From a virus, in IMG/VR virus record IMGVR_UViG_3300050821_005432, positions 1 to 38,085 of that record: a stretch of DNA of 38,085 bases. One strand, 5' to 3'. How positions within the stretch are numbered: position 1 is the stretch's first letter; each line of letters starts with the position of its first letter. Shown here one piece after another: positions 8,132 through 16,373 of the stretch. Below the pieces are notes generated by a model that searched no databases, was not told the origin of the DNA, and saw only the letters and a list, made by a program, of their open reading frames with translations. The translations under genes were made by a program, and so were the position numbers.

Positions 8132-8700
8132 ACGTGCTGGCCGTTGACCCCGGTGCAACTCGCGCCGGATGGGCCGTCCTGGGAGAGCCCGGTAAGGACG
8201 GCAAAGCCAGCTATATAGCGTCAGGTGTGGTGCATCACCCTCGCCTGCCCAAACAGGAGTTCCAGAAGTACCGCATGGAACTCACTGAGCACTGGATCGA
8301 AGAGGCTTTCGATCTCATGGAAGAGTACAAACCGTCTGTGCTGATCTCGGAGACGGTTCCTTCGCGTGGGCCGGAGATTATGGACCAGTTGTACCTAGTC
8401 AACGTCCAGGTAACCGTGCTCCACACAATTGCCCTGACCTACGGGGTGAAAGTGGAGCAAGTATCCGCCCGCACAGTACAGTCCAAAATTGCGCTGCGAA
8501 AGAAAGACGTGAAAGTTACGAAACCTCAGGTCCGTAATGGTGTATTGTCACAGTTCCCCGAGTTGGCAGAGCGGCTAAAACCTAAGGGCTCCCAGATATT
8601 TGAGGAGTCTGACGCCATCGCAATTGGCCTGTGGTTTTTCAACTGCTATACTGTTTCAGTGAATGACAGCCGTAGCGAAAAAGATAAACAAACCAACTGA
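8128..8700 (+). CDS. ruvC: RuvC-like Holliday junction resolvase
   Basis: The 190-aa protein shows the RuvC arrangement: D7 in AVDPGATRAGW, E75 in LISET, a Lys-rich loop (KKDVKVTKPQV) and the final acidic pair E159 and D162 in FEESDAIAIG. It cuts four-way DNA junctions, needed to resolve recombination intermediates before packaging. The start overlaps the nuclease gene by ATGA. The last 38 nt overlap the start of the next gene, and the promoter of that gene lies within this coding region. The C-terminal 20 residues are polar and probably unstructured. Confidence 0.88.
   Translation: MNVLAVDPGATRAGWAVLGEPGKDGKASYIASGVVHHPRLPKQEFQKYRMELTEHWIEEAFDLMEEYKPSVLISETVPSRGPEIMDQLYLVNVQVTVLHTIALTYGVKVEQVSARTVQSKIALRKKDVKVTKPQVRNGVLSQFPELAERLKPKGSQIFEESDAIAIGLWFFNCYTVSVNDSRSEKDKQTN
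8624..8652 (+). promoter_or_regulatory. Sigma70-type promoter inside ruvC
   Basis: TTGGCC, a 17-bp spacer and TATACT, with TG one base before the -10 (CTGCTATACT). The start codon at 8663 is 10 nt past the -10, so the transcript would have no more than about 3 leader bases. It would give a separate transcript for the sigma-like gene and the genes after it. Confidence 0.65.
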
Positions 8701-9064
8701 GCCGATCCCGCTTCACAGAATCCTTCGGGAGGTCTTGCGTCACTACACGGAGTACCGCGAACTAGTGAACCAAGATGGACGCCTGCACGTAATCGACTAC
8801 GGGTATTGGGTGTACAACGAGGATGGCACACGCAAGGAGAAACAGGATGTGTCAATCTCCTTCTGGGATTTGTACGAGGGGCTCAAAGAGTTGGCTCCCC
8901 GCAAGCGTGAGGCAATCTTCTACAACGTCATTCTTGACATGAAGCAAAAGGACGTAGCCAAAATTATGGGCATAACTACTGTGAGCGTCGGCCAGTACGT
9001 GGAGGCAGGAACGATCCAACTGGCCAAGAAATACTTCTCGGAGGCCGAGGATGGCTCATTGTAG
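8663..9064 (+). CDS. Sigma factor region-4-like HTH protein
   Basis: The 133-aa protein has an unrecognised N-terminal half (1-65). Its C-terminal half reads like sigma70 region 4: ELAPRKREAIF, then DMKQKDVAKIMGIT as the first helix-turn and TVSVGQYVEAGTIQLAKKYF as the recognition and final helices (about 75-125). Region 4 contacts -35 DNA and the polymerase flap. No region 2 is present, so it cannot melt DNA alone as a standard sigma factor. It may be a transcriptional regulator, a split or auxiliary sigma, or a DNA-binding protein with a borrowed fold. It has its own near-leaderless promoter, as expected for a regulator timed apart from the operon. Confidence 0.6.
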   Translation: MTAVAKKINKPTEPIPLHRILREVLRHYTEYRELVNQDGRLHVIDYGYWVYNEDGTRKEKQDVSISFWDLYEGLKELAPRKREAIFYNVILDMKQKDVAKIMGITTVSVGQYVEAGTIQLAKKYFSEAEDGSL

Positions 9065-9671
9065 AAGTAATGGAAATGGTGGATTGGTAATGTACGACGA
9101 CACTGAGCCGGAGGAAGTGGTCGAGGACGACGAAGACCTCCTCCCAGAAGAGGACGAGGGTGAGGCGGAGTTTGATCCCTCTGGAGACTACACGTCCGAA
9201 GAGCTAATTGCCTTCGCCGACAAGCTCTTGCGAGAAGACTCCAATCGTGAGCTATGCCGCAGGTGCAAAGAGAAAGACAAACGACCTGACTTCCTCCCTT
9301 ACGGAGAAGAGACAGGAGAGATAGAGTCTGTCCCCCAGTACACGGGCGACGGCGATCCGCTCTTGGATGACGAGGGCAATCAGTTGTATCTCGACTTCCC
9401 TGAAATGAAATGTGACAAAGGGCACCGCTGGTTCCAGGGCGAGGGGCAGCGACGTGACATCAGGGGACCCAACCCAATCCTCTTCGAGAGCCACTTGTAC
9501 AATCGCAAACGTAGAGAGATTTACGTCGAGGCCGGGACTCCCGATCCGGCGTTTACGATGGACAGGAAGGGCCGTCCCACACAGGGCATCTATAATAGAG
9601 CCCATCCCGAGGGACGCAAGATCAACACCAAGGCACAGAGGGCAAAAAATGGAGCGAGTTACTACCGATGA
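9051..9671 (+). CDS. Acidic protein with a possible zinc site, unknown function
   Basis: ATG 9051 has GGAGG six bases upstream and overlaps the previous gene by 14 nt; ATG 9090 is an alternative start that begins at the acidic segment. From 9051 the product is 206 aa. Residues 16-45 are almost all Asp and Glu. C69 and C72 (ELCRRCK) together with C121 and H125 (MKCDKGHRW) could bind one zinc ion around a 45-residue insert. The C-terminal third is basic and ends ASYYR. The layout, an acidic head with a zinc-ribbon-like body and a basic tail, suggests nucleic-acid or protein binding. I do not recognise the family. The end overlaps the next gene by ATGA. Confidence 0.6.
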   Translation: MAHCRSNGNGGLVMYDDTEPEEVVEDDEDLLPEEDEGEAEFDPSGDYTSEELIAFADKLLREDSNRELCRRCKEKDKRPDFLPYGEETGEIESVPQYTGDGDPLLDDEGNQLYLDFPEMKCDKGHRWFQGEGQRRDIRGPNPILFESHLYNRKRREIYVEAGTPDPAFTMDRKGRPTQGIYNRAHPEGRKINTKAQRAKNGASYYR

Positions 9672-9907
9672 ACAATACGTATGACATATTGAAGGGATCA
9701 ACGGTCGTAGGTTGGGCCAATTTGGTCAGAGAGTCAGAGGGCGAGCACCCTAGCACGCTGCGCATTGGGCAGTTGGTTGGCGACCGGGCTTGCAAACTCT
9801 CCAACGTAGACTATGACGCCATCGTGGAGGATTGTCATGTCGATTGGACACGCCTGGACCATGATCGCGTCCTAGACGAACAGCCGTGGGGAGTGGAGCC
9901 GAGATGA
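9668..9907 (+). CDS. Hypothetical protein (79 aa)
   Basis: A short frame is coupled to both neighbours by ATGA overlaps. The sequence is soluble and mixed alpha/beta, with several Trp residues near both ends (VVGWANL, HVDWTRLD, EQPWGVE). No membrane segment, signal peptide, metal cluster or family motif is recognised. The perfect packing between neighbouring stops and starts argues that it is a real gene. Confidence 0.55.
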   Translation: MNNTYDILKGSTVVGWANLVRESEGEHPSTLRIGQLVGDRACKLSNVDYDAIVEDCHVDWTRLDHDRVLDEQPWGVEPR

Positions 9908-10098
9908 GCGCGGGCGCATTTGGTTACCGGGATTTGCTAGAGCCTGACGATAAAGAAAGGCTAGAATCGCACGTCCTCAACTCCCCGAACGACCTCATCA
10001 CGCGCATCATTCTCAAGCTGTACCAGCGCATCGAGAGCTTGGAGAGCGAAGTGGCAAGCCACTCCTCAGTAGTGAACATGCATAGACCGCTTGGATAA
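9904..10098 (+). CDS. Hypothetical small helical protein (64 aa)
   Basis: The start is ATG 9904, overlapping the previous stop as ATGA; a GTG-side extension to 9886 is possible but needless. The middle and C-terminal parts (RIILKLYQRIESLESEVASH) form a likely amphipathic helix with heptad-like hydrophobics, suggesting oligomerisation. No family is recognised. It precedes the Cys/HTH protein by two bases. Confidence 0.5.
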   Translation: MSAGAFGYRDLLEPDDKERLESHVLNSPNDLITRIILKLYQRIESLESEVASHSSVVNMHRPLG

Positions 10099-10100
10099 TC

Positions 10101-10913
10101 ATGGCCGAAGTTGACGACATCGAGGCGCAAGAACTGGGCATCTCGGATGACGAGCGCAGGAAGCGCAAACGCATCCTAGACAAACGCTCTGGCGCTGACC
10201 TCAAAAAGCGCTGGGAGCAAGGTGACCGCGCCGAGATAGAGGTACGCGAACGTGAGTCATCGCCGCCAGTCATCAGCGAGCCGCGTTGCCATGTGTGTCA
10301 GAGCGAGTACCGGGAGTTCATTGAGGAGCAGCTAATCAAAGGCCACTCCTACGAACGCATCGCCAAGCAGATACCGCCAGGTGAGGATGGAAAGAAGATC
10401 GACCGCCGCTCGATCTCCAACCATCTCAAGGAACACATGGACCTCCAGCGCATGGCGATCCGCGAGGAGCTTGAGGAGGAGGCACGTAACCTCCAGCAGA
10501 ACGTAGAAGAGGGATCGCTGGGAGCCAAAACTGACAGGGGTATCCTGAAGGTGCTCGTTGCCAAAGGGTTCGATGATGTCCTCAAAGGCGTCTCGACCGT
10601 CGAACCAAAGGACCTCATCGCCATCATCAAGCTGCTCAACGAGTTGAACAGCGATGCCTCCAACTCACGCGCAGAGGAGAACGAGATCGCCTTGCGGACG
10701 TTCGTGCGCGCGATCGAAAACGTATGCTCACCCGAGATGATCAAGCAGATTGTGGCCGAGGCAGAACGCATCCGCAACATGGACGACGTAGAGTTTGCGA
10801 TGGAAGGCGTAGTCATACGCGATGACCGACAAGCGCTAGCCCGCGCCCCCTTGGAGCTTGAGGGGGCATCGGATGAGAGCGCACGACTCCAGGAGGTTCC
10901 CAGTGGAACATAG
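10101..10913 (+). CDS. Cys/HTH DNA-binding protein, possible terminase small subunit
   Basis: The 270-aa product begins with a highly charged helix (1-55). It continues with a compact motif: C63-x2-C66, a helix, GHSYERIAKQI as the first part of a helix-turn-helix, RSISNHL as its second helix, and H108-x3-H112. This C-x2-C ... H-x3-H arrangement around an HTH is frequent in small DNA-binding proteins of actinobacteria and their phages. Long acidic helices follow (residues 115-250), as in oligomerising small terminases. Location before structural genes would fit packaging, but no large terminase is in the window and a helicase gene follows, so a replication or regulatory role is also possible. 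Confidence 0.5.
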   Translation: MAEVDDIEAQELGISDDERRKRKRILDKRSGADLKKRWEQGDRAEIEVRERESSPPVISEPRCHVCQSEYREFIEEQLIKGHSYERIAKQIPPGEDGKKIDRRSISNHLKEHMDLQRMAIREELEEEARNLQQNVEEGSLGAKTDRGILKVLVAKGFDDVLKGVSTVEPKDLIAIIKLLNELNSDASNSRAEENEIALRTFVRAIENVCSPEMIKQIVAEAERIRNMDDVEFAMEGVVIRDDRQALARAPLELEGASDESARLQEVPSGT

Positions 10914-11079
10914 GTTTGGCAAGTGCGATCACTGCGGCACATGGCATCAGATCAAGGTGGTAGACTTTGGGGGAGTCCCAATCGAGTCCTGCCCGCATAT
11001 CCCCGAGAACGTGATGTTCGCTATCAGTGACCCAGAAAAAGACAACCCGATATCAGCTTCTTACCGAGGACCTTCTTGA
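10903..11079 (+). CDS. Small zinc-ribbon protein (58 aa)
   Basis: The start is GTG 10903, chosen because AGGAGG lies six bases upstream (10891-10896); upstream in-frame ATG and TTG codons lack this. It overlaps the end of the previous gene by 11 nt. The product has C8-x2-C11 (GKCDHCGTW) and C30-P-H32, consistent with a one-zinc ribbon. The rest is short and polar. No partner or reaction can be named. Its last 53 nt overlap the start assigned to the helicase gene. Confidence 0.55.
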   Translation: MEHRFGKCDHCGTWHQIKVVDFGGVPIESCPHIPENVMFAISDPEKDNPISASYRGPS

Positions 11080-12985
11080 TACGATAGAGGGTGCTCCGCG
11101 TTCCTCTCAGGAGGAGTACCTGTTCCTATCCGAGAGTGACGAGTTCAAGGGCCGTTGGGAGGTCACAGCGCTCTGGGCCGACTGGTTCTTCGACTTCGAA
11201 GAGATCGTTGGGCACTACCGCACGGTATCTCCTGCCCGGCTGGACACCTTCCTGTCGTTCGCCAAGAGCGGTGGCTACAAGATCGTCTTCACCGATCCGC
11301 CAGAGGACATCCTGGATGCATACGAGCGTTTGCACGATCCCCCACCGTTCTCTCTCAAATCCTCACTCGACAACACCATCCACGGGATGTTCCCGTGGCA
11401 GGTCGAGGGTTTCAACAAGCTCGTGCGCGATGAATCGATCGACTCAGGGCTAGTCATCTGGGACACAGGTACCGGCAAGACGGCCTTCATCGCATCCGCC
11501 CTCGAATGGCACAACGGGGAGGGGCACCCGTATGACATCGGGCTCGTTGTCGTCAAGAAGAACAACAAGATCGACACGCAGCGCAAGCTCCTCTCCCTTG
11601 CTGGGCTCGATTCATTCGTGCTCGCGGGTACACCCAAAAAGCGCGACCAGGTATATGCAGAAGTGTCGGACTCTCTGGGCGATAAAGCCAAACCGATCTT
11701 GATCACCAACTACGAGAGCTTCCGCCAAGACGATGAGATGTTCAAGTGGCTGATCGAAGACCGCGACTGCCTAGCCTTCTGGGATGAGATGCCTACGCGG
11801 CTCAGCAACCGTACCACGCAGGTATACGAGACGGTCCAGAAGTGCCTTTGGAGGACGTTCCAGCCTCGTACAGGGCCTCCGACGCCTCGACCCAGGTGGT
11901 TGCGCCAGTGGGAGCTTTCTGCGACTCCCATCGAGAATTCGCCTGAAGGCTTGTTCAACTGCGTGCGACTACTCGATCCGCTCCTGCTCGGTAGTGTCAC
12001 ACAGTTTGATGCCTCATACGTGATCAACCGTAATCCCGTGTCACACAAGCCGGAACGATGGGGTAGGCTCGACAAGCTAGCGGGCAAGATCGAGTACATG
12101 ACCCATCGCGCTAGCTTGGACGATCCCATGATTGCCAAGATGTTCCCCGAGATCATGGAAGACCCCTTGATCATCGACTGGGACCCACGCGACCGTGCGA
12201 TCTACGACATGCTCGCCAGCAACGCCGTGAAGATTCTCGAAGAAGAATCAGAGTCAGAAGAATTCAACGTGCTAGCGCTCATCCAGGTCATGCAGATGAT
12301 CTGTGACGCTCCGTCGATGATCGGACAGTCATCGGAGAATCACAAGGAGTTCCAGAGGGTTCTCCTGGACGTAGAAGACGAAGACGAGATGCCCCGGATG
12401 ACCAAGGGGTCAGAGATTGCCGTGCGCCTCGTGGAAACTCTCAAGAAAGCCCCCACGGACGATCGCCACACGAAGTTCGAAACCCTCCACGAAATCCTCA
12501 CGGAGAAACACCCTGATAGCAAAGCCCTCATCTACATGACCTGGGCCTCCTATGGCTTCGAGCCGGTCTGCGCTAAGCTTGATGAGTGGGGAATCACCTA
12601 TGTCTCATACACCGGCACCGACAAACAACGACAGACGGTCAAGGATGAATTTCGAGCCGATCCAGATATCCAAGTCTTTCTCTCCTCCGACAAGGGATCA
12701 GACTCGATTGACCTTCCTGAGGCTGCGGTCGGAGTCAACTACAACCTACCGTGGACATGGACCCGGAAGCGCCAACGACAAGGCCGCAATAATCGAGTCG
12801 ATTCTAAGCTCGACACCACCTGGTGGTACGACCTGATCATGGCTAACAGCGTCGAGGAGCGCAAGCAGGAAATCATCGCCACTAAGAAGGGCTACCACAC
12901 CCAGTTGTTCGATGGCAAAGCAGCGGAAGACTCCATCGCTTCCAAGCTCACGCGCGATGACTTGATTTACATTCTCAAGGGTTAG
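11027..12985 (+). CDS. SNF2-type superfamily 2 helicase/ATPase
   Basis: The 652-aa frame contains motif I DTGTGKT (146-152), motif II FWDEM (251-255), motif III LSATPIEN (about 298-304), and near the C-terminus motif V-like SDKGSDSIDLPEA and motif VI-like RQGRNNR. The spacing and the QGRNNR box match SNF2/RapA-like translocases rather than replicative helicases. It would move on duplex DNA using ATP, aiding replication, recombination or displacement of bound proteins. The first 110 residues are unrecognised. GTG 11027 is the only early start in frame but has no clear ribosome-binding site and overlaps the previous gene by 53 nt, so the true N-terminus is uncertain. The gene ends stop-to-stop against the first minus-strand tail gene. 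Confidence 0.85.
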   Translation: MTQKKTTRYQLLTEDLLDTIEGAPRSSQEEYLFLSESDEFKGRWEVTALWADWFFDFEEIVGHYRTVSPARLDTFLSFAKSGGYKIVFTDPPEDILDAYERLHDPPPFSLKSSLDNTIHGMFPWQVEGFNKLVRDESIDSGLVIWDTGTGKTAFIASALEWHNGEGHPYDIGLVVVKKNNKIDTQRKLLSLAGLDSFVLAGTPKKRDQVYAEVSDSLGDKAKPILITNYESFRQDDEMFKWLIEDRDCLAFWDEMPTRLSNRTTQVYETVQKCLWRTFQPRTGPPTPRPRWLRQWELSATPIENSPEGLFNCVRLLDPLLLGSVTQFDASYVINRNPVSHKPERWGRLDKLAGKIEYMTHRASLDDPMIAKMFPEIMEDPLIIDWDPRDRAIYDMLASNAVKILEEESESEEFNVLALIQVMQMICDAPSMIGQSSENHKEFQRVLLDVEDEDEMPRMTKGSEIAVRLVETLKKAPTDDRHTKFETLHEILTEKHPDSKALIYMTWASYGFEPVCAKLDEWGITYVSYTGTDKQRQTVKDEFRADPDIQVFLSSDKGSDSIDLPEAAVGVNYNLPWTWTRKRQRQGRNNRVDSKLDTTWWYDLIMANSVEERKQEIIATKKGYHTQLFDGKAAEDSIASKLTRDDLIYILKG

Positions 12986-13884
12986 TGAGGCGATTTGCCT
13001 TTGAGCCCTAGCAATGCTTTGAGGCTAAAGCGCGTGCGTGCGCTTCTGCTACCGGCAAACGATAGCGAAGCTAGGAAGGTCTTGCCTGGCTTCGCTTTGG
13101 CTGCGCTTGACAGCGCCGTATCCGTGGCGTGAGCGGTACGGTGAGTGTTGCTCCTGACTACACCGGAGGTCAAAGAGATATCAGTCGTGTGACGCACGAG
13201 TTCGCGCGTGCGTTTGGGAGCGTCAGATGAGAGGCTTGTGTCGGTCGTTGATCGGAAGTAGTGGGTGGTGACCGTAGCTCGATCAACTGCGACTGCTTTG
13301 TCTTCCTCTTCACGGACTTTTTTACCACCACGAGCAATCCACACTCGTTTCGGCGTGCCCTCGATCGTCAAAGCGAAGTCGCCAGAGGCTTCGACTTCCT
13401 GTCGTTTCGGTGGGGTTTCAGTGTTCTGTCCACGGATGCGCGTGTAGACGTAACCGAAGTCAACGACGAGCAGGCTCAGCGCCTTCGAGGTAGAGAACTG
13501 ACGGCCGAGCGAGTCGAGTACGGTCAGGCTGATAGATGTGGTCGGGTCGGGTACCTCGTAGGTGTGCGTAACGATCGGCCCGTGGCCTGTATGCCCGTCT
13601 CCGAAGTCCCAGAAGTACTCCAGGACCGTAATCCCCGGAGGAGCCGCGACGTGCGGCTGGACTTTCCCTTCCACCGTGTGCGCGATCCCGAAGAATTCAA
13701 CGGCTAGGAAGACCGGGGTGGTTCCCCATGCGTAGCGGTAATCGCTGCCTTTGTCGCTCGGGAGCGGAGGGTAGGGGTAGAGGTCGCCGTCATATGTGGC
13801 GATGCCCGGAGGACCTGTCTGTTCAAAGAAGAAGTCGCAGGTGACGGGGAGCGGAGGCGCAGGTGGTTCTTGGAGGATGGACAT
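12982..13884 (-). CDS. PKD-domain tail/fibre protein with C-terminal 20-residue repeats
   Basis: The 300-aa protein is last in the minus-strand tail operon and coupled by TAATG to the gene before it. A PKD domain spans about 83-140, with WDFGDG at 92-97 and a THTYE strand. Residues 211-270 hold three consecutive 20-residue repeats that share a TTD-x-SLSS core (at 213, 233 and, as ATDTALSS, 253), rich in Thr, Ser and Arg. Such beta repeats occur in surface and fibre proteins. The C-terminus is very basic. PKD and repeat modules suggest adhesion to the host surface at the tail tip. No enzymatic motif is visible, and the first 80 residues are Pro-rich and unassigned. Confidence 0.65.
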   Translation of the reverse strand: MSILQEPPAPPLPVTCDFFFEQTGPPGIATYDGDLYPYPPLPSDKGSDYRYAWGTTPVFLAVEFFGIAHTVEGKVQPHVAAPPGITVLEYFWDFGDGHTGHGPIVTHTYEVPDPTTSISLTVLDSLGRQFSTSKALSLLVVDFGYVYTRIRGQNTETPPKRQEVEASGDFALTIEGTPKRVWIARGGKKVREEEDKAVAVDRATVTTHYFRSTTDTSLSSDAPKRTRELVRHTTDISLTSGVVRSNTHRTAHATDTALSSAAKAKPGKTFLASLSFAGSRSARTRFSLKALLGLKGKSPH

Positions 13885-16373
13885 TAGAATATCTCCACCG
13901 AGTGCGTGGCCTCGCTGCGCAAGCCGTTACGATCAATCGTCACGAGCGTCACGAAGTAGGTTCCTTCTTGTGAGTACGTGTGTTCGGTGATAAGCTGGTT
14001 GCCCGCTGAAAATGCACCGTCACCAAAGTTCCATTCGCGGAAGATAATGGCACCCGTACCCGGCGTTGATTCGTCAGTGAACTTGAACGATTTGACGGAC
14101 AGTGGTTTGATGGCGAATTCAGCGATCGGAGCTTTCTTGCCCACCAAGCGTTCCTCAGGCCACACAAGACGACCGAGGCTTGCATACCGAGGAATGATCT
14201 TGGGAGACTTGATCGTGGCGTTCTGACGCAGCGCACGCGCTCGTAGCTGTAGCTCCTTGCCTCGCGGCGAGAGCAGGATACCCTTGTGGTTGACGTTGAC
14301 GATCTCTCGGAAGTCGGTCCAGGGGGCGTAGTTGCTGTTCCACGGGTCGCTCACGGTCGAACGCGCGCTCCACTGCACGGTGCGCTCGAAGATCGAGATA
14401 TTATCGACCCACCATGAGGACGCAACTTTGGTCGGCTGGAGTATCTGTACGCGGTATTTACCAGTCTGCACGATCTCTGTCGTGGGGAGACGGATCGTGA
14501 CCTCCTGCCACTGGTTCGTTTCAAGTTCGGGCATGGGCAGCGGGATCACGGTACCTTCTTCGCTGACTAGCTGAGCGGTGATGTTGCCAAGCATCTCCTG
14601 GTTGAACGTGATGAACCCTTTGCTTGGGAAGAACGGCGGGAATTTACGCGGTCCAGGGAACGACGGAGGATGTTTGACTTCCACCGTTTCGACTGTACGT
14701 GGCTGGCCGGAGAACCAGATGAAGAAACGAATCTCAGCTTGCGTGAAGTCGATGAACTCAATGAGGTCAGTCGTAATGCCCACGTCTTTTTCGGTGCCGT
14801 TGGTATCGACACGGAAGCTTTCGCCACTGAGCGTGCGCGATTTATCGCGGGTTAGGATGACACCCGCTGATCCCGCTGGGGTGATTTCAAATCCCTGGTT
14901 CCACAGTTCTTCGTTGCCGGTGAAGTTAGCGAATAGCTGGGCTCCGTCAACTGGAGTAAAACTCGTCAGCGGAGTTGACTTGTATTCAGCGAAGACCACG
15001 CTACGCGGACGGATCGAACGCACGTAGGCATCATTGTCGGCGAGCAAGGCTTTCCACCCTACACGTCCTTGGCGACGACGGAATACGCCATCGTCTTCGA
15101 TCACCGTGGAATCGAAGAGTGGTTCCTGCACTACGGATTTGTCTTTGTTCAGGGCGAAGATGCGCACACGCGCGCTAGAGTCTTCCAGTGAGCACACCAT
15201 GAGGTATTCGAGGTTGTTGTCCAACGGTGGTACTTTGGGGAAGATGTAACCCGGCAGCACCGAGTTGGTCATGATGAGCTTTGTTTTTCCTTCGCCCCAT
15301 TTGAAGGTAAAGGTGATCCAGCTTTGCTCGACGGGGCTCGGTACAGACAGGCGCTCCAGGTCTTTCATCTGCTCCAGTTGATCGAAGCGCGACATGGGCT
15401 GTTTGTCGAATTCACCAACGGTGCGGGGTACGAACTCTTCCGTTCCAAGGTCTGGCTGTGGGTGTCCGTCTAGCTGTGACTGCGTGACTCCGATGAGATC
15501 AAGCTGCGTCTGAAAGATCAAGGGCTCCTGGCGCATATACAAGACGACTTCGTTCTGTTTTGTCTGTGAGCCGGGATTGATGACGACGCCGAATTCGGTA
15601 TCCACAGGGCGTGGGTCGTTGTAGCCCGGTAGGAGGTTGGCCTTCCAGAGAATACCCTGATCTAGGACTGGTCCATCCGTGACATCACCGTTTAGGGGAG
15701 TCGGCTTGCGCAACATGCCATTCCAGTTGTCGAAGTCTACCGTTGACACAACCCACCCTGGCTTCCCTTCTGTCGCGGCGAGAACGAGCTTCATTCCCAT
15801 GACGTAGACGGTGCCCGATTTTCCTACGTTGCAGACGATCTTGATTCGCACGCCGGTAATCGCGGCGAGGTCGATTTCGTTTTGTTCTAGGGTGGAGCGT
15901 TCGATTATGAATTGGCTGTCTCCTTCGATAATCGCTTTGAGGCTTTCCGACAGAGCAACTGTGGCAGTCAATTTGGTGTTGGAGCAACGCCCTTCTGGGT
16001 CGGATGTGATTTCAATCCTGCTCTGAGCGATGTTGATAGCTTCCAACGGGAATTTGGGTAGCGCAAACGTGAATAGATCATCGTCGGTGAACCCAGTCGA
16101 TAGGTCAACTGGGCGACTCGGAGTGATCGATTCGGATTCCGTCACGTTTTCGGCTAGGATTTCGATAGCCGGGTATTTGGACACTGCTGTCAGGTAGCCG
16201 AATTTACCCTTGGTCCATTCCTCTCCTGAGATCGACAAGAAGGTGCGCAGGTCAACGTGGCGCTGGAACGCTAGTTGTTCTTTGGTTTCCGTTTCAAAGG
16301 AATCGTAGTACAGCCATTCACGCTCAGTGAACTCCTCGGTGAGTGGTACATTTGATCGTTCGCGTTCAAGCAT
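13884..16373 (-). CDS. Large tail fibre / receptor-binding protein with C-terminal PKD domain
   Basis: The 829-aa protein starts in a TAATG overlap with the upstream fibre gene and ends in TAATG with the next. It is almost entirely beta-structured. Residues of about 560-690 look like a carbohydrate-binding jelly-roll (ITFNQ, NQWQEVTIRLP, WWVDNISIFE). The last 65 residues are a PKD domain with EWNFGDGAF and HTYSQEGTYFVTLVT. The central part contains another sandwich of unknown type (WITFTFKW, EYLMVCSLED). No coiled coil or collagen region is seen. It likely extends from the baseplate and contacts host wall polysaccharide. The assignment rests on domain style and position; no close homologue can be named. 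Confidence 0.6.
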   Translation of the reverse strand: MLERERSNVPLTEEFTEREWLYYDSFETETKEQLAFQRHVDLRTFLSISGEEWTKGKFGYLTAVSKYPAIEILAENVTESESITPSRPVDLSTGFTDDDLFTFALPKFPLEAINIAQSRIEITSDPEGRCSNTKLTATVALSESLKAIIEGDSQFIIERSTLEQNEIDLAAITGVRIKIVCNVGKSGTVYVMGMKLVLAATEGKPGWVVSTVDFDNWNGMLRKPTPLNGDVTDGPVLDQGILWKANLLPGYNDPRPVDTEFGVVINPGSQTKQNEVVLYMRQEPLIFQTQLDLIGVTQSQLDGHPQPDLGTEEFVPRTVGEFDKQPMSRFDQLEQMKDLERLSVPSPVEQSWITFTFKWGEGKTKLIMTNSVLPGYIFPKVPPLDNNLEYLMVCSLEDSSARVRIFALNKDKSVVQEPLFDSTVIEDDGVFRRRQGRVGWKALLADNDAYVRSIRPRSVVFAEYKSTPLTSFTPVDGAQLFANFTGNEELWNQGFEITPAGSAGVILTRDKSRTLSGESFRVDTNGTEKDVGITTDLIEFIDFTQAEIRFFIWFSGQPRTVETVEVKHPPSFPGPRKFPPFFPSKGFITFNQEMLGNITAQLVSEEGTVIPLPMPELETNQWQEVTIRLPTTEIVQTGKYRVQILQPTKVASSWWVDNISIFERTVQWSARSTVSDPWNSNYAPWTDFREIVNVNHKGILLSPRGKELQLRARALRQNATIKSPKIIPRYASLGRLVWPEERLVGKKAPIAEFAIKPLSVKSFKFTDESTPGTGAIIFREWNFGDGAFSAGNQLITEHTYSQEGTYFVTLVTIDRNGLRSEATHSVEIF

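Noticed and set aside
10349-10942. Minus-strand frame of 197 codons opposite the Cys/HTH gene
   Set aside because: Ser/Arg-rich composition typical of a shadow frame; the sense-strand frame has the CxxC-HTH motif and is contiguous with coupled genes.
13261-13707. Plus-strand frame of 148 codons opposite the PKD protein
   Set aside because: Shadow of the minus-strand gene; the opposite frame has a clear PKD motif and the shared operon layout.
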